DNA of 64,000 nucleotides from Anoplolepis gracilipes (Eukaryota > Arthropoda > Insecta > Hymenoptera > Formicidae), in contig NW_027328667.1 in NCBI RefSeq assembly GCF_047496725.1, positions 1,706,001 to 1,770,000 on the forward strand, written 5' to 3'. A model generated the notes under the pieces. The model had not been told where the DNA came from and searched no databases. It saw only the letters and a list, made by a program, of their open reading frames with translations. Within the stretch, counting starts at the first letter, position 1, and each line of letters starts with the position of its first letter. Positions 20,142-31,754 of this stretch are shown in pieces. The position numbers and the translations under genes were made by a program.

Positions 20142-20822
20142 ATGACTGACATTCTCAACATCGCGGACGAACCGATCTTTGACGATCGCATCGTCAAGAT
20201 TGAGACTCACGCATACAACTCATTCGCCAACACAACGTTCGGACACAGTGACGAGATAAGAATACCCATACAACAACAGGATCTGTATACATTGCCGTAC
20301 GAGAATTTCTTATACATCGAGGGAGAATTGAAGATAAACAATCCAACTGACGGATCTAATATGGTACTGCAAAATAATTGCGTAGCATTCATGTTTGACG
20401 AGATTCGATACGAACTCAATGGCGTGGAGATTGATCGCAACAGAAACGTGGGAATAACAATATGCTCAAAAACTATGTAACAATATCATCCGATAGAAGC
20501 TGATTATGAGAAATGCTGGCTGGAGTGATCCAACTACTGTGAATGGACATTTTAATTTTTGCGTACCGCTTTACATGTTATTGGGATTTTGCGAGGATTA
20601 CAGACGCATAGTAATTAACGCTCGTCACGAGTTGATCTTAATACGATCGCGCAATGACAACAATTGTCTGGTTGGAGCTTCGGCGGTGTAGCCTGTGATC
20701 AACATATTTAAGATACAATGGCGAATGCCACATGTGCTGTTGAGTGAAATTAAGAAGCTGTCTATGCTGCGCGCTCTGGAAAGCGGACGCTTTCTCAGCA
20801 TGGGTTTTCGCTCGTGGGAGAG
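20142..20822 (+). pseudogene. Major capsid protein, truncated
   Basis: ATG 20,142 opens the Polinton double-jelly-roll major capsid protein: DEIRIPIQQQDLYTLPYENF, then FMFDEIRYELNGVEID. The frame shifts near 20,455 and again near 20,500, where RNAGWSDP begins. It crosses an in-frame TAG at 20,692-20,694 and continues through FKIQWRMPHVLL and LESGRFLSMGFRSW to about 20,822. Beyond this point the sequence is that of a non-LTR retrotransposon in reverse orientation. Only about the first half of the protein remains. The loss removes the second jelly roll and everything to the right, including the right terminal repeat of the element. Confidence 0.88.
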
Positions 20823-20991
20823 AAAAATAGGAATCGACACAAAGCCAAGTTTCAGAGAGAGTGAGCACATCGCATCTACTAGTCAAGTTTCTAAGAGATT
20901 CCACCTTGTTGAGCAACGAATGGTAATTCCACTGAATAATTCTGAGCGAGCAGGAAAAAGGAAGAGAGGTCGGAGATAGAGAGGACGTCAT
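20823..20991 (-). pseudogene. Non-LTR ORF2 endonuclease, N-terminal fragment
   Basis: The minus-strand frame from 20,991 reads SLRIIQWNYHSLLNK then LTSRCDVLTLSETWL. These are the first two APE-type endonuclease motifs (Asn of QWN, Glu of SETWL). It ends at the junction with the Polinton capsid gene; the rest of ORF2, including reverse transcriptase, is absent from the window. Confidence 0.72.
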
Positions 20992-21066
20992 AACTTATTA
21001 GGATTGAGAAGAGGGTTCGGCAGCGACCGGAAAAGAATGCAAGAAAGAGTTCAATAGTTGTGCTGT

Positions 21067-22990
21067 CTAGTCATATATACCTAACAATTTTAAAAAAGGT
21101 GCTAATTTATTCATTAAAGTGTCAAAAATTTTGAATGTCTGTTTAAAAGAGGGGGAAAGGTTGTGGATAAGGGGGTTTGGAAAAGGAAAGGAAGGATGAG
21201 GGGAAGAGAAAGGGGAAGGGGAGGAAGAGGAAGAAGGTAGCGAGTCAAGAGCACAGCCGTTAACAGCAGTACTGAGGAGTTCTTCCATTAGGAGAAACAT
21301 TAAGGGAAAAAGGGGGAAGAGAGGGTTGAGAAAGGAATAAAACGGACGTGGAAGACGGAAGGGGAGAAGTGCGTCTGTTTCTGTTTCCATCCTTGTTTTT
21401 GTTTTTAGGATTGGTATGAAAGTGAAATTTATAGATTGAGTTCTGTTTATCAGAGCTATGTTTGTTATTATTATTGTCACGATCATTCTCAGGAATGTGT
21501 TTATTTTGGGTTGAAACGGAAGGGAAGGAATCTGGGAGGAAAGAGAAGAAGGTGAGGGCTTGGGAAAAGGACTTGGGAAATTGAGGGAGAGCAGAAGGGA
21601 AAGTAGAGACGGTAGGAGATATGACAGAGGATGTGAGAGGGACTGAGAGGTTCAAAAGAGGAAAATCCTTGAAATTATGGATGGAGCTTCTCGAGGGAGA
21701 ATTATTCAGAAGAAGGTTTTTTGCTTCCAGAAGAGAGATGTTATTGTGAGCAGCAATTTCTCCAATTCTCTTCTGTTCAATGAAATATTTGCATTCCACG
21801 CTTGAGACGCTATGTGGGCCCTTGCAATTAATACAGAATAGGGGATCCGAGCGCTTTGGACAAGAAGAAGTGCCATCCTCATGCGCATCCTCCCCACATA
21901 AAGAACAACGAGGGCGACCCTTGCGCCTTTAAATGGCCGTATCGAAGCAGGAGTAGCAGAGAGAGGTTTTGGTTATAAAAGGTTCTACTACATACCTGAT
22001 TTTAAATAATGAGATATAATCGGGGAGGCGCTGTCCCTTGAAGGTGAATAGAGTGGTCTTAGAAGGAACTCTGTCTAAAGGTGACACTGTTTCAGAAGGT
22101 TGTGAGATTTCCTTGGTCGCTTGGTGAGTCTTTTGACTTCTAGGACTTGAGATGAAGAATCAATGCCCCAATCATGAGTTCTTCCTTCGAAATCAAGGGG
22201 CACTCCCCTGATAATGCCCTTCTTCGCTATCCTAAAGAAAGGAACGAAAATTTTGTAGTTTTTTGCTTTCAAAGTATGGTTAAGCAAACAACTGTTTGCA
22301 GTCTTGCCTGTCTTAAATCTGACGCGTATTGTAGAGAAATTAGATTTTTTTATTTCTATAATGTTGTCTTTGTACAGGGGCGAAAAAATACGACCAATAA
22401 TCAGAAGGTCGATTGTTTTGGAGTCAGCGGACTGTATGGAGATGTCAAAAGGACCTTGGGAAGTAAAGTCATAAACAAGACGACTCGGGTTCTTGTTATT
22501 GTTGGAAGATTGTAAATATGGTTCATCTGTTTTAAGAGTATTAGATTCCTGATTAATAGGAGTATTTGTGATGTTGCTTACAGTCTGGAAGGGGGGACCA
22601 GCGGGGCCTCTTAACCTCTTGCATTTTTTTTAGCCTCCCCAGAGGTATCCGAGAGAAGACCGGAAGTCTCAGACAGCGAGTTCCGAGAAAAGTTAATTTT
22701 CCTCTCCTCCAAACGTGGAGAAACGTCTTATAATGCGGGAGAGTTCCGCTCCGTCGGTGGTACTATAATACCACCTATAATACAACAGTCCATATTAGTA
22801 TCGTCAAATGTAGGGGAGAGGGGAAGGACAGATGATGTAATTTTGTCTAGGAGGCTTTCGTCGGAAAGTCTTTTCGGACGATCGTTGTCTTTCTGTCTTA
22901 AGAGACAAGAGTCATCGGGAGAGGATGAACATCCGGTATAAAGACATAACTTACGTATAATAAGATGTAATAGGAGAGAAGGAGGATCGC
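21067..22990 (-). pseudogene. Non-LTR ORF1 (gag-like) with CCHC knuckles
   Basis: On the minus strand near 21,920-21,795 two zinc knuckles can be read: CSLCGEDAHEDGTSSC and CINCKGPHSVSSVEC. The sequence VECKYFIEQKRIGEI and EAKNLLL follow, as in ORF1 of I, Jockey and R1 clade elements. Downstream is a long Ser/Pro/Phe-rich tail to about 21,240. Upstream (about 22,000-22,900) the gag N-terminal part is broken into several frames. ORF1 proteins bind their RNA and chaperone target-primed reverse transcription. Several frameshifts make the copy dead. Confidence 0.72.
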
Positions 22991-23030
22991 CGAGAAGGGA
23001 AAAATGGTCGACCGACCGTTAGCGCCGCTC

Positions 23031-23221
23031 GAATGGATGTCCGCCACGAAGCCACCGCGAGAAGCGAGTCAAACTCGGTCAGAGAATACAGCAGTCGTTG
23101 GATGAATAGAGCGCATCAGACTCAGATGCACGCCGATCAAAAAGAGAGCAAAAATAAAACAGTCTCTTATCAAGGCACTTTCGCACGTTCGCACTCTCAG
23201 ACAAGGTCCTTACGGTTCGGT
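23031..23221. other. Unassigned junction sequence
   Basis: About 190 bp between the LINE 5' region and the truncated Gypsy RNase H. It is rearranged boundary sequence with no feature I can identify. Confidence 0.4.
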
Positions 23222-24251
23222 GGTCGAAAACTCGAATCCGCACAGCTCCAATTGCATAATCCGAAGCGTCGGCAGTTACATTAAATTCTTCCGTAAAATC
23301 CGGAAATTTGAGTACTGGCGCGATAGTTCATCTTTCTTTTAATCTATCAAACGCGTTTTGCTGTTCTGCGGTCCATAGAAATTTTTTCGTTTTCTTCGTA
23401 AGCTTCGCAAGCGGTCTAGCGATTTTTGAAAAATCTACGATATATCTGCGGTAATATCCGGCTAATCCTATGAAGGATTGTACATCCATCATTCTCTTCG
23501 GCGTCGGGAACTTTTTTATCGCTGTTAATTTTGATAAGTCAGGCGATATTCCGTTTTCGGAGATGATATGGCCTAGGTACATTACCTCTTTCCGCAAAAA
23601 TTCACATTTTTCGGGTTGTAATTTTAAATTATTTTTTCGTATGCGTTATAATACTTCTCGAAGTCTTCTTATGTGTTTCTCGAGGCTGCTTCCGTATACG
23701 ACTATGTCGTATAAGTAAACTAGACATTTGAGTCCTTGTAGGCCGGTTAATATTGAGTTCATCAGTCGTTGGAAGGTTGCTAGTGCATTTCTTAATCCAA
23801 ACGGCATCTGATTAAATTCGTAATGCCCGTGGGGTGTTGAGAATACAGTTTTTGATTTATTCTTTTCCGCCATCGGTATCTGGTAATACCCAGATGCTAA
23901 ATCCAACGTGGTAAAATATTTGGCGTTTTCCAACTGGTCCAATATATCCGTGATGTTGGACAGGGGGAATGAATCACCTATTGTTGCTTTGTTGAGCTTC
24001 CGGAAGTCAATGACTACTCGGAGTTTCGGTTTTCTCGATGCGTCGGTCTTCTTCGGTACAACTAATAGCGATGCGTTCCATTGGCTCACGCTAGGTCGGA
24101 TTATGTCATCCCTTAACATATCCTGTACTTGCCAGTTTATTTCCGTTTTGTGCTTCTCAGGTAGACGGTAAGGCCTTCTGTTTACGAGTGCGGTATCTGT
24201 GCTTATCTCATGTTCGACCGCTGTCGTGCATGTCAGTGGTTCTTCATCCAA
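23222..24251 (-). pseudogene. Gypsy reverse transcriptase / RNase H fragment
   Basis: Minus-strand frames 24,251-23,646 and 23,597-23,328 encode RT: a YRLPEKHKTEI entry segment, KLRVVIDFRKLN, the palm motif LDLASGYYQIPM, and FGLRNALATFQRLMN. The catalytic YLDD box reads VYLYDIVVYG, with TAC replacing the GAC codon of the first catalytic Asp (about 23,720-23,710). A frameshift precedes the thumb/connection part (YLGHIISENGISPDL, GLAGYYRRYI). After an in-frame stop, NVTADASDYAIGAV marks RNase H at about 23,280-23,235. The mutated catalytic Asp alone would abolish activity. Confidence 0.92.
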
Positions 24252-24418
24252 ATGAAATGTATCGCTATTCTCTGCATAACCGTGTGAGTGCCTGTCGTTC
24301 CTCTGAGTTGAGATATAGTGTCTGTAATTTTTGTCAAATTTGCACGTGTCGTTCTATCATGCCCTTTGTGCTCTTTCTTTTACTTTGGTTTATGACGTGT
24401 ATTTCTCCGGTCTCTATG
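23222..24418 (-). mobile_element. Ty3/Gypsy element, pol segment (3' piece)
   Basis: This is the downstream part of the Gypsy element whose 5' part is at 32,846-36,398; the hAT insertion separates them. It contains reverse transcriptase and the start of RNase H. It is truncated at about 23,222, with integrase and the 3' LTR missing. Confidence 0.88.
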
Positions 24419-25124
24419 CAGAGATGCCAATTCTCGGCCGATTGCCTGCAAGCGAGCCGCGTGGTGGGGCCGCACACACAACGAAAGAGTCGTGTACGTG
24501 TGTCGCCCGGCGCTCGGCAAACTTCGAGAAGTAGGAAAGAACAGACATACGATCTGCTGTCCTTTTCTCTCTCTCGAGCGAGAGCTATAGCTAATGTCCC
24601 GAGAATGATGTTAGCGGTAGCGGCTAATGGCCCGAGATTCGAGAATTAATATATGTATACATATCATTATTTGTATACACATAATTTGAAAAAATATATA
24701 TGTATTATTATTGTAATACATAATATAATAAAATTATTTCTTATTGATGTAATAAAATACAGAAAATATTTTTTACCTTTTATTAGTCTTTCCTAAGACA
24801 TTTTTGAAATTTATGTAATTGAAACTAAGTTTTATTAAATATGAGATTTTGATAATTCTAACTTAATTAATTATAATGAAATGTTACTTTGAACAATGTT
24901 TTTGCCCTACCAAAGTAAACTTTTCAACTATAATTAATTAAACTAAAATTAATAAAGTCTCAGTTATAAAAAATTATTTTTAATTATATATATAATAATA
25001 GAAAAATTAGTTTCACTTATGCAATATTTTATATTTATCAAAGTTTTAATTGTATAAAGATTGTAATTAAATATGTCTGAAGAAAGAGTATCAAGATAAA
25101 AAAATATTTTCCATATTTTAATAT

Positions 25125-25180
<56 letters not shown>

Positions 25181-25543
25181 AAAAGAAAGATGTAAGTTAA
25201 AAAGTAAGAGATTAAATTAAAAAAAATTTAAATAATAAAAATCCACTCTTGGCCAACATATACGTTCTTTTCTTGTAAAAAATTATTTACAAATAATATT
25301 AATATAATAATATAAATATTATTAATAAAAAAATAATATTAATAATGAATAATCTTAATAATTTTAATAACAAAATTTTTCTAATAATATCTATCAATCT
25401 TATATGGGCAACAACGTATATGTTGTTGCTCAACGGAAACCGCGAGAAGGTGGTGGTCTCTTCCGTCAGGAGAAAATGTAAAAAAATGTTTCCTTCAATA
25501 TTATATTAAATATAATAAAATTATACACACAAACACAATATAT
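24419..25543 (+). repeat. Left terminal inverted repeat of hAT element
   Basis: About 1,125 bp is complementary to 31,755-32,845 at high identity, with indels mostly in AT microsatellites (the TA run at 25,127-25,176 is longer here). It includes the CGAGCGAGAGCTATAGCTAA and CGGAAACCGCGAGAAGGTGG segments. No gene. Confidence 0.9.
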
Positions 25544-25813
25544 GTATATTGTTAATAACATATTTTTATATAAATTACAAGTTTTTCAGTCACATGTAGC
25601 TTTATTTGATAGTAACGTCTTTTAACGATGTTTCTTTTATCGCGACAACCCTCAACGGTTTTGATGAAGATGGCTTAAAAACAGAATGGTTTAAGTTTTA
25701 TTCAGATTTAACTGTTGAAGAAAAGCAAAGTCTTATAAATAACAATTTTGATAATATGTGGCAAAACATTTTGAAACGTCAATCCAATAATAATCTTACA
25801 TATCTGAATTTAA

Positions 25814-27950
25814 CCCTTATCGGACGCTAGCTTTTTATACATGATTCTCACGAAGTTGTAGCTGGTTGTGGTAAATATGCGGAAAATTTTCAGTATTATA
25901 AGAATAACATTTTTCTTAGAAATTATTTATTTTTTGAAGGAGTATTACAAATATATGAGTTTCAAATAATTATTTATAAGTTTTTAATATGTGATATTTT
26001 TTGAAACAATCTCCAACATGAAGGAATGGTTTTCTGTTACACAGAAAACGTTTCACAGAAGTATACTGTTGTTTTTCTTCTTCCAGGCAATTTACGATTC
26101 GAACATACTAAGCAGTCATTATGTTTTCCTTTAGCATCAATTTGCAAGGTATGTAGTTTTCCATCTAATCTCTCCTCATTGTCCGTTGTTGATGGTGTTC
26201 CATATATCGCAGTTTCACCTTCACGAAAATTCTCAACTAGTGACATAACTAATTTCCGAATAAAGTTTATATGAGACATTGGTTTAGTGTTATTATGTTT
26301 ACAATCAGCTTTATACAGAATATAAGAATTTAAGGAGGATACTTCAATTCCCCAGAAAAAAACTTTCCGCCACCATTTTAATGATTTACGTAAAAAATAA
26401 TACGTAGATCCAAATTGATCTGCACAGTCCACTCCGCCCATAAATTTGTTATAATTCAATATAACTTCAGGTTTCTTAAGCTCTACCTGATAACCACCAC
26501 GTGTCATTCTTGACACAGTTTTCATTGACCCAGTATCATATGAACTAAGCATGATAATAATTCGTTTGTCTCGCCATGATAAAGCTAACAGCTTACTTTT
26601 TCTTGAACGGAATCTGATAACAGCCCTAATTTTAGAAGTCGGTTTTCTTATTTGTCTGGGCAGAAATTTTCTATCACTTCTTATTGTACCCGTTAAATAG
26701 CATTTCATTTTAAGCAATTCTTCAGCCAGTGGAACACTGGTATAGTATCTGTCGACATAAAGATGATATCTTTCGGAATTAGGGATTGATTCGAGTAGAT
26801 TGTTGTACAAATGCAAAACGATCCTTGCACTGAGAAGCTCGGGATGAATTAAAGACTCCGACGTTACAGATCCAAAATAGGGTAATATCGAATACACATA
26901 TTCAATATTTGAATCTGCCAAAACATACATTCGTATTCCCCATTTAGTTGGTTTATTGAGGCTGTAAGTTAAACAACTGAATCTTCCTTTGAACGGCACT
27001 ACAGCTTCATCCACACATATTTCTTTTCCGGCAACAAAGTTTTGTCTAAACTTTAAATCAATATAGTTCAGAAAGTTTTTGACTTTCGAAAATCTTGTAT
27101 TTGGATAGCTATTATTGTTCAGATTTTGATGTAAATGGAGCATCCAAAAAATTTGAAAAAACGCTCCCTCTTAGAAATCTTAGCGAAAAATGGCATATTG
27201 CACGTGAAGTCTTTGGAAAAATAATCTTTTATGTCACTTAAATAGATTGTACCCATATTCAAAAAAATCACATCAAAAAAAGCAAGCATTTCCTCATACG
27301 AAATGTTTTTCCAATTTTGCCAAACTGATCTGGCGGATAATTCTTTCTTTGCAATTTGCTCGTTCGCATATAAGTTTGTTTGCGTTATAATTTCCGTTAT
27401 GAGTTCGTTAGTAATAAATTTTTTGAAATAATCTATAGGCTGCTGAACATTTCCAAAAATTTGGCGATTGATATTTGTAAAAGGAATCCTGCTAGGAAGA
27501 TCATCATCATCACTCTCGATTTCAATCCAATCATCGTCTGAGTTATCAACATTTTCTATTTCTACATCATTTTCTTCTTCACTTGAATACTGAATAGGCA
27601 TAACTTTTCTTTTCTTAGGATGTAATAAGATGTGACTGCTACTCTCATCACTAGAATCAAAATCACTTTGAGAATTGTTTTCAAAACATTCATTGCCACT
27701 ATCGAAATTTAAAAAATTTTCTTTATTTATTTTTGGGTTCAATATATTAAAAATTGAGTACAAAAGGCAGTGATATATCACTCAAAATGTTAATTGTTCC
27801 GTCGCTGATGCTTAACTGACAAGGCAATTGTGCCCGCATTTCTCAGAGAGCAAGTTTCGACAGGTTCCGTCCTGTCACCTCCCACGTGACATACGATCGC
27901 AGCGACAAAGTACTGTTGTCACGTGAGAGGTGACTTACGATTGATAAGGG
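25814..27950 (-). mobile_element. piggyBac element (2,137 bp)
   Basis: The tips CCCTTATC and GATAAGGG are flanked by TTAA on both sides (25,810-25,813 and 27,951-27,954), the signature of piggyBac insertion. A near-complete transposase lies on the minus strand inside. It is the youngest of the three nested elements here. Confidence 0.95.
26037..27781 (-). pseudogene. piggyBac transposase, near-complete, frameshifted
   Basis: The N-terminal frame 27,781-27,119 has an acidic segment (SSEEENDVEIEN) followed by the start of the catalytic region. A frameshift near 27,130 leads to the main frame 27,143-26,037. Catalytic Asp candidates of DDE_Tnp_1_7 are visible in ICVDEAVVPFKGR (about 27,020), LYVDRYYTS (about 26,755) and FMGGVDCADQF (about 26,435). 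The C-terminal Cys-rich domain begins CLVCSNRKLPGRR. A last frameshift at about 26,040 interrupts its final part, which continues as a Cys/His segment to about 25,990. With only two small lesions, the copy decayed recently. Confidence 0.92.
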
Positions 27951-28021
27951 TTAAGACTTTTAAATGTAATAAAATTGCACTCTTAAGTGGACTCTAAGAG
28001 AACAATTAATAATTCTATACC

Positions 28022-28101
28022 TTGTGTGTGTGTGTGTGTGTCACAGCAGAGATCAGGACCTCGTGGTTTGTCATTCCCAGTATTTAATGACTCCAAACCC
28101 T

Positions 28102-28186
<85 letters not shown>

Positions 28187-28256
28187 CTTAAAACTTTTAA
28201 TACTCATACATTACATCAAATGATATATGAATAATAATGTTTAAAACGAGAGAGAA

Positions 28257-28301
<45 letters not shown>

Positions 28302-28334
28302 AATTATTTTTTAAACATTATTATTCATATATGA
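28022..28334. repeat. TG and GA microsatellites within inverted repeat
   Basis: (TG)n runs lie at 28,025-28,041 and 28,103-28,184, and an (AG)n run at about 28,262-28,294. The GA tract is flanked by an inverted repeat (ATATATGAATAATAATGTTT at about 28,225 and its complement at about 28,310). The repeat-encoded ORFs on both strands are spurious. Confidence 0.9.
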
Positions 28335-28390
28335 TATGTATAATAATGTGCAAAAGATAATATATTATCTTTTGCACATTATTATACATA
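28335..28390. repeat. Perfect 56-bp palindrome
   Basis: 28,335-28,362 and 28,363-28,390 are exact reverse complements with no spacer. The palindrome overlaps the transposase stop codon at 28,382-28,384. Confidence 0.92.
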
Positions 28391-30720
28391 TTGCGTATTA
28401 TTAGACGAGGAGGGACCTGCAACATCTGTAACGTCTGCCGCATATAAATTCAAACAACTTTTTTTTTTCTTAATTGGTGTCTTATATAATTGATCTGTTG
28501 ACATACGTTGCAGATGATCTTCATTTATAATCATATTTAAAGCAGTTTCCTCCCTCGTCTTCAACGCTGATTTAAAAACGCAACATGCATTCACAGTGGT
28601 CGACGATAACTTATTTCTTTTTTTTGTTTTTAAATCGGTGAGGCCAGAAAATGTTCTTTCCGGATCTGCGTTTGAATTTGGAAGTGCTCTTACTGCATTT
28701 AAAAGTGATGTTAAATTTGGATATGTAAGATTATTATTGGATTGACGTTTCAAAATGTTTTGCCACATATTATCAAAATTGTTATTTATAAGACTTTGCT
28801 TTTCTTCAACAGTTAAATCTGAATACAACTTAAACCATTCTGTTTTTAAGCCATCTTCATCAAAACCGTTGAGGGTTGTCGTGATAAAAGAAACATCGTT
28901 AAAAGATGTTTCTCTGTTACTATCAAATAAAGCTACATGTGACTGAAAAACTTGTAATTTATATAAAAATATGTTATTATCGGGTAATCTCTTTCTAATT
29001 TCCTCAGCAGCAGTGATGTAAAATTGCAAACAATTTTGTTTAATAATTGTTACAACATTTGCATGTCCTTCCTTTACTAATTGAGAAAGATATTCTTCAC
29101 AATCTGATCCCAAAATTATGCTATCGAGAGATTTATGATTGTCTTTTTCATTAAATAAAATATTTGTAATATTTGTAATATGTTTTAATAATTCTGATTT
29201 CAAAAAGTTTGAGATATTTGTATTAAAAAGTTTACGGATTTAGAATATAATAAATGTATCCTTGTTTCATGAGCTTGGAAGAAAGCATTGAAAGAGTTAA
29301 AGAAATTTAAAACATTTTAAAAATAAATAATATATTTTATATCTACTTTTCTAACGCTATGATATCTACATTTTCCATTACAGACAATAAATATTCCCCA
29401 GACTTTGATTTTTTGCTCATGACCATTTCGTTAAGAAAATGTTTTATTAAATCCCACGATTTCAGAAGTCTATCAATACACAAATAATGCGAAAGCCACC
29501 GAATCTCGCATAATTTAAAAATTTTATGATTTGTATCTTGGAAATATTCACAAAATTCATTAAAAATAGCTAAACGTTTTGGACTGCTGTTAATGTAACT
29601 TGAAATTTTTCTCAAAAATTCTTCGCAATCGGGCATTTTAGCGCATGCAGCATGCGCAGCCAACGCCATGGAATTACAAATACATGTAAATGTTAATAAA
29701 TTTTTACATTTTGATTTAAGTTTTGTTAAAAGATAAATGTTTTCCTGTCATGACAGACGCATTGTCGCATGACAGAGCAATATTGGAAAACGGAATCTGA
29801 AGTTTAAGCATTTCAGATTAAAATGAGTAAAATAACTTTTCTGCACTGCTATCTTTAGCGTCTATATTTATTAATTTTACTAATTGAGTTCGAATATCTA
29901 AAGTTTCGGGGTCAACATATTAAACGAGAAACGTTATCCATTTTTCATTTGTTATATCAGATGTTTCATCAATAAAAATAGAAAAACGCGTATTTTGAAT
30001 TTTATTTACAACACGTGCTGTTTTAACCGGACATAAAACGTTTGAAATTATATTTTGACATTTCGTTCGACCCATGCTCATGCTTTTCAAGACATTCAGA
30101 TCCTTTCCTATGTCTTGAAATAAACTGAGAATATCTTTTGCTGTTTGATGAGGAATATTTTTTTCTGTAATTAATGCGGCAAATCTTATTTCCGTAGATT
30201 TCTTTTTCTCATCAAACGTCAAAAGTGTTTCATTAGATTGCGTATTTAAATCTTTATTCGATTTGTTCGCTTCTATGTCACTTTTTTCAGATTTATGTTT
30301 ATGCATTTTGGATTCTACGTGTCGATATATATGTGACAGATGAGCAACAATCGATCTTTTACAAATTATACAATAAAAAAAGCTGGAGTTTTTTGAATGT
30401 TCTTGTAATCAAGGTTTAAATTCTTCTATATCCAGCCATTGTTGTCTAAATGTTTTTTTTAGACTATTTCTTTTTGTATGTTTCCACTATCAGTGCATAC
30501 AAGATTTTTTTTAATATTGCCCTTATGATACGCAGAATCCGCATGCCTGGAAACATGCGATGAGCAAGAGTAGTTTTTATCGCATATATTGCAATAAAAA
30601 AGAGTGTCATCTGATGATACTTCACGTATCCAAGATTTATAGCGATCATCCTTAACCCAAGCTTTTGAAAATTTTTGTTTCCATCATTTCTTTAACTCAT
30701 CGCATGTTTCCATATTGAAA
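28382..30720 (-). pseudogene. hAT transposase, degenerate
   Basis: Read on the minus strand. A BED-type zinc finger region at about 30,700-30,530 (CNICDKNYSC with a downstream H-x-H pattern) comes first. The frame 30,306-29,920 contains FSIFIDETSDIT, the first catalytic Asp block. The frame 29,669-29,343 has the CEIRWLSHYLCIDRLL block. The frame 29,203-28,382 has the C-terminal dimerisation region LPNSNADPERTFSGLTDLK. Stops and frameshifts separate the pieces. The order of blocks is that of hAT transposases. The overall family resembles the ZMYM/THAP-like hATs common in insects, but the subfamily is not certain. Confidence 0.88.
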
Positions 30721-31754
30721 CAAAGAGAAATAACTAATAGAAAGATAGAAAGACAATGAAAATAGCAAAAATAAAAAAAGAGGAAGCAAAATAACAGAAA
30801 GATAATGAGAAATTTGAAAGCAGAAATTGGAAAACTGGAAAATATACCTTCTAACGCTGTGATTATTATGCTTAAGACACATCAATCGTCGCTCGCTCTC
30901 GATAAATGCGATTGTGATTTTCAGAAACACACGCAACCGAGTGAGGAAGGGAGGGGGAACGAAACAAAAATGCGCGAGCCGCGAGCGGCACTGATCAAAG
31001 GCGGTCGGAAAGACACAACAATAAAAAAGAATATAATACAAAAATAATACTTTGATTTGTTGTTCAAGTAAAACGGTATCGCAACCATATTGAAACTTAC
31101 AAAGATATCTAAATGTGTATTATCTAAAAAGTGTTAATGTTTGAAGATTTCTTTTTAATGCATATCAGGCGATAGATCCGGCGAGAGTTTTTAAATTATA
31201 AAAAGAAAACATGATAAAAAGAAAAATTAAAAAGAATTAGAATAAAGTATATGAATAAGTATAAGAATAAGTAAAGTATAAAAAGTTAACTTTAAAATTA
31301 TAAAAAAAGTTTAGATAAATGTGGTTAATGCAATTGTACTTTTACAATTGTATTTTCAAAATTGCAGTTTTAAATAGGACATTCCTTGAACATATTAGAC
31401 AGAATGAAAAAATTCTCTAATTTTGTATTTTTAAAAATTTGCTAATTTTATTAATTAACTATAATATAATAAAACTATATTTTCGGAAATATTTTTACCG
31501 AAAATATGTATTACTTTTAATATTATATTTAGTAAAGCAGTTGAAGCGCTTTTTTCCAGTTTATTGTTTTTTTTATCTTCTTTATATATATTCACTTTTT
31601 TATTTTATATCTATCTTTTATTTCTATTTTATGTCTATCTTTTTATTCCTATCCTTTCTACTATTCTATCTTCTGTTCTATCTATATTTTTTTTGGAAAT
31701 GTAAAAAAAATGTTTTCTTTAATATTATCTTAAAATGATTAAATATAATATTAT
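30721..31754. other. hAT 5' non-coding interior
   Basis: Purine-rich then AT- and T-rich sequence between the transposase start and the right TIR. I see no gene; the T-rich ORF around 31,439-31,738 is low complexity. Confidence 0.6.

Larger units (their letters stand above)
1..20822. mobile_element. Polinton/Maverick element, decayed, right end lost
   Basis: The block contains the diagnostic Polinton set: type B DNA polymerase, retroviral-type integrase, A32-like ATPase, adenovirus-like protease, and minor and major capsid proteins, plus PLA2-like and DUF8207-like proteins. Polymerase reads right and integrase reads left from a convergent AT-rich junction at 13,985-14,060. The ATPase (left) and structural genes (right) diverge near 17,840. 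Breaks are present in most genes. The left terminal repeat was not located, so the start given is the window edge. The right end is cut inside the major capsid gene at about 20,822, where a retrotransposon fragment begins. Polintons transpose by self-synthesis and may also form virions; this copy cannot, given its lesions. Confidence 0.9.
20823..23030 (-). mobile_element. Non-LTR retrotransposon fragment (I/Jockey/R1-like)
   Basis: The minus strand carries a gag-like ORF1 followed by the first part of an ORF2 endonuclease, which stops abruptly at the Polinton junction (about 20,822). Retrotransposition normally removes the 5' end, yet here the 3' part (RT and tail) is missing. This suggests a later deletion or rearrangement rather than simple insertion. 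The 5' boundary near 23,030 is approximate. Confidence 0.75.
25580..28012 (+). repeat. Inverted partial copy of hAT transposase, split by piggyBac
   Basis: 25,580-25,813 plus 27,955 to about 28,012 on the plus strand match the minus-strand transposase region about 28,690-28,960. The peptides are shared (FDEDGLKTEWFK, LTVEEKQSLINNNFDNMWQN). This is an inverted duplication just inside the left TIR. The piggyBac element sits in it at TTAA. Confidence 0.85.

Noticed and set aside
21067..21486. Minus-strand Ser/Pro/Phe-rich ORF as separate gene
   Set aside because: Alternative frame of the LINE ORF1 tail, where the other frame continues from the zinc knuckles.
24188..24649. Plus-strand ORF spanning the Gypsy/hAT border
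   Set aside because: Crosses a proven insertion boundary and is antisense to Gypsy pol; accidental.
27983..28223. ORFs of poly-HT or poly-CV
   Set aside because: Products of the (TG)n microsatellite.
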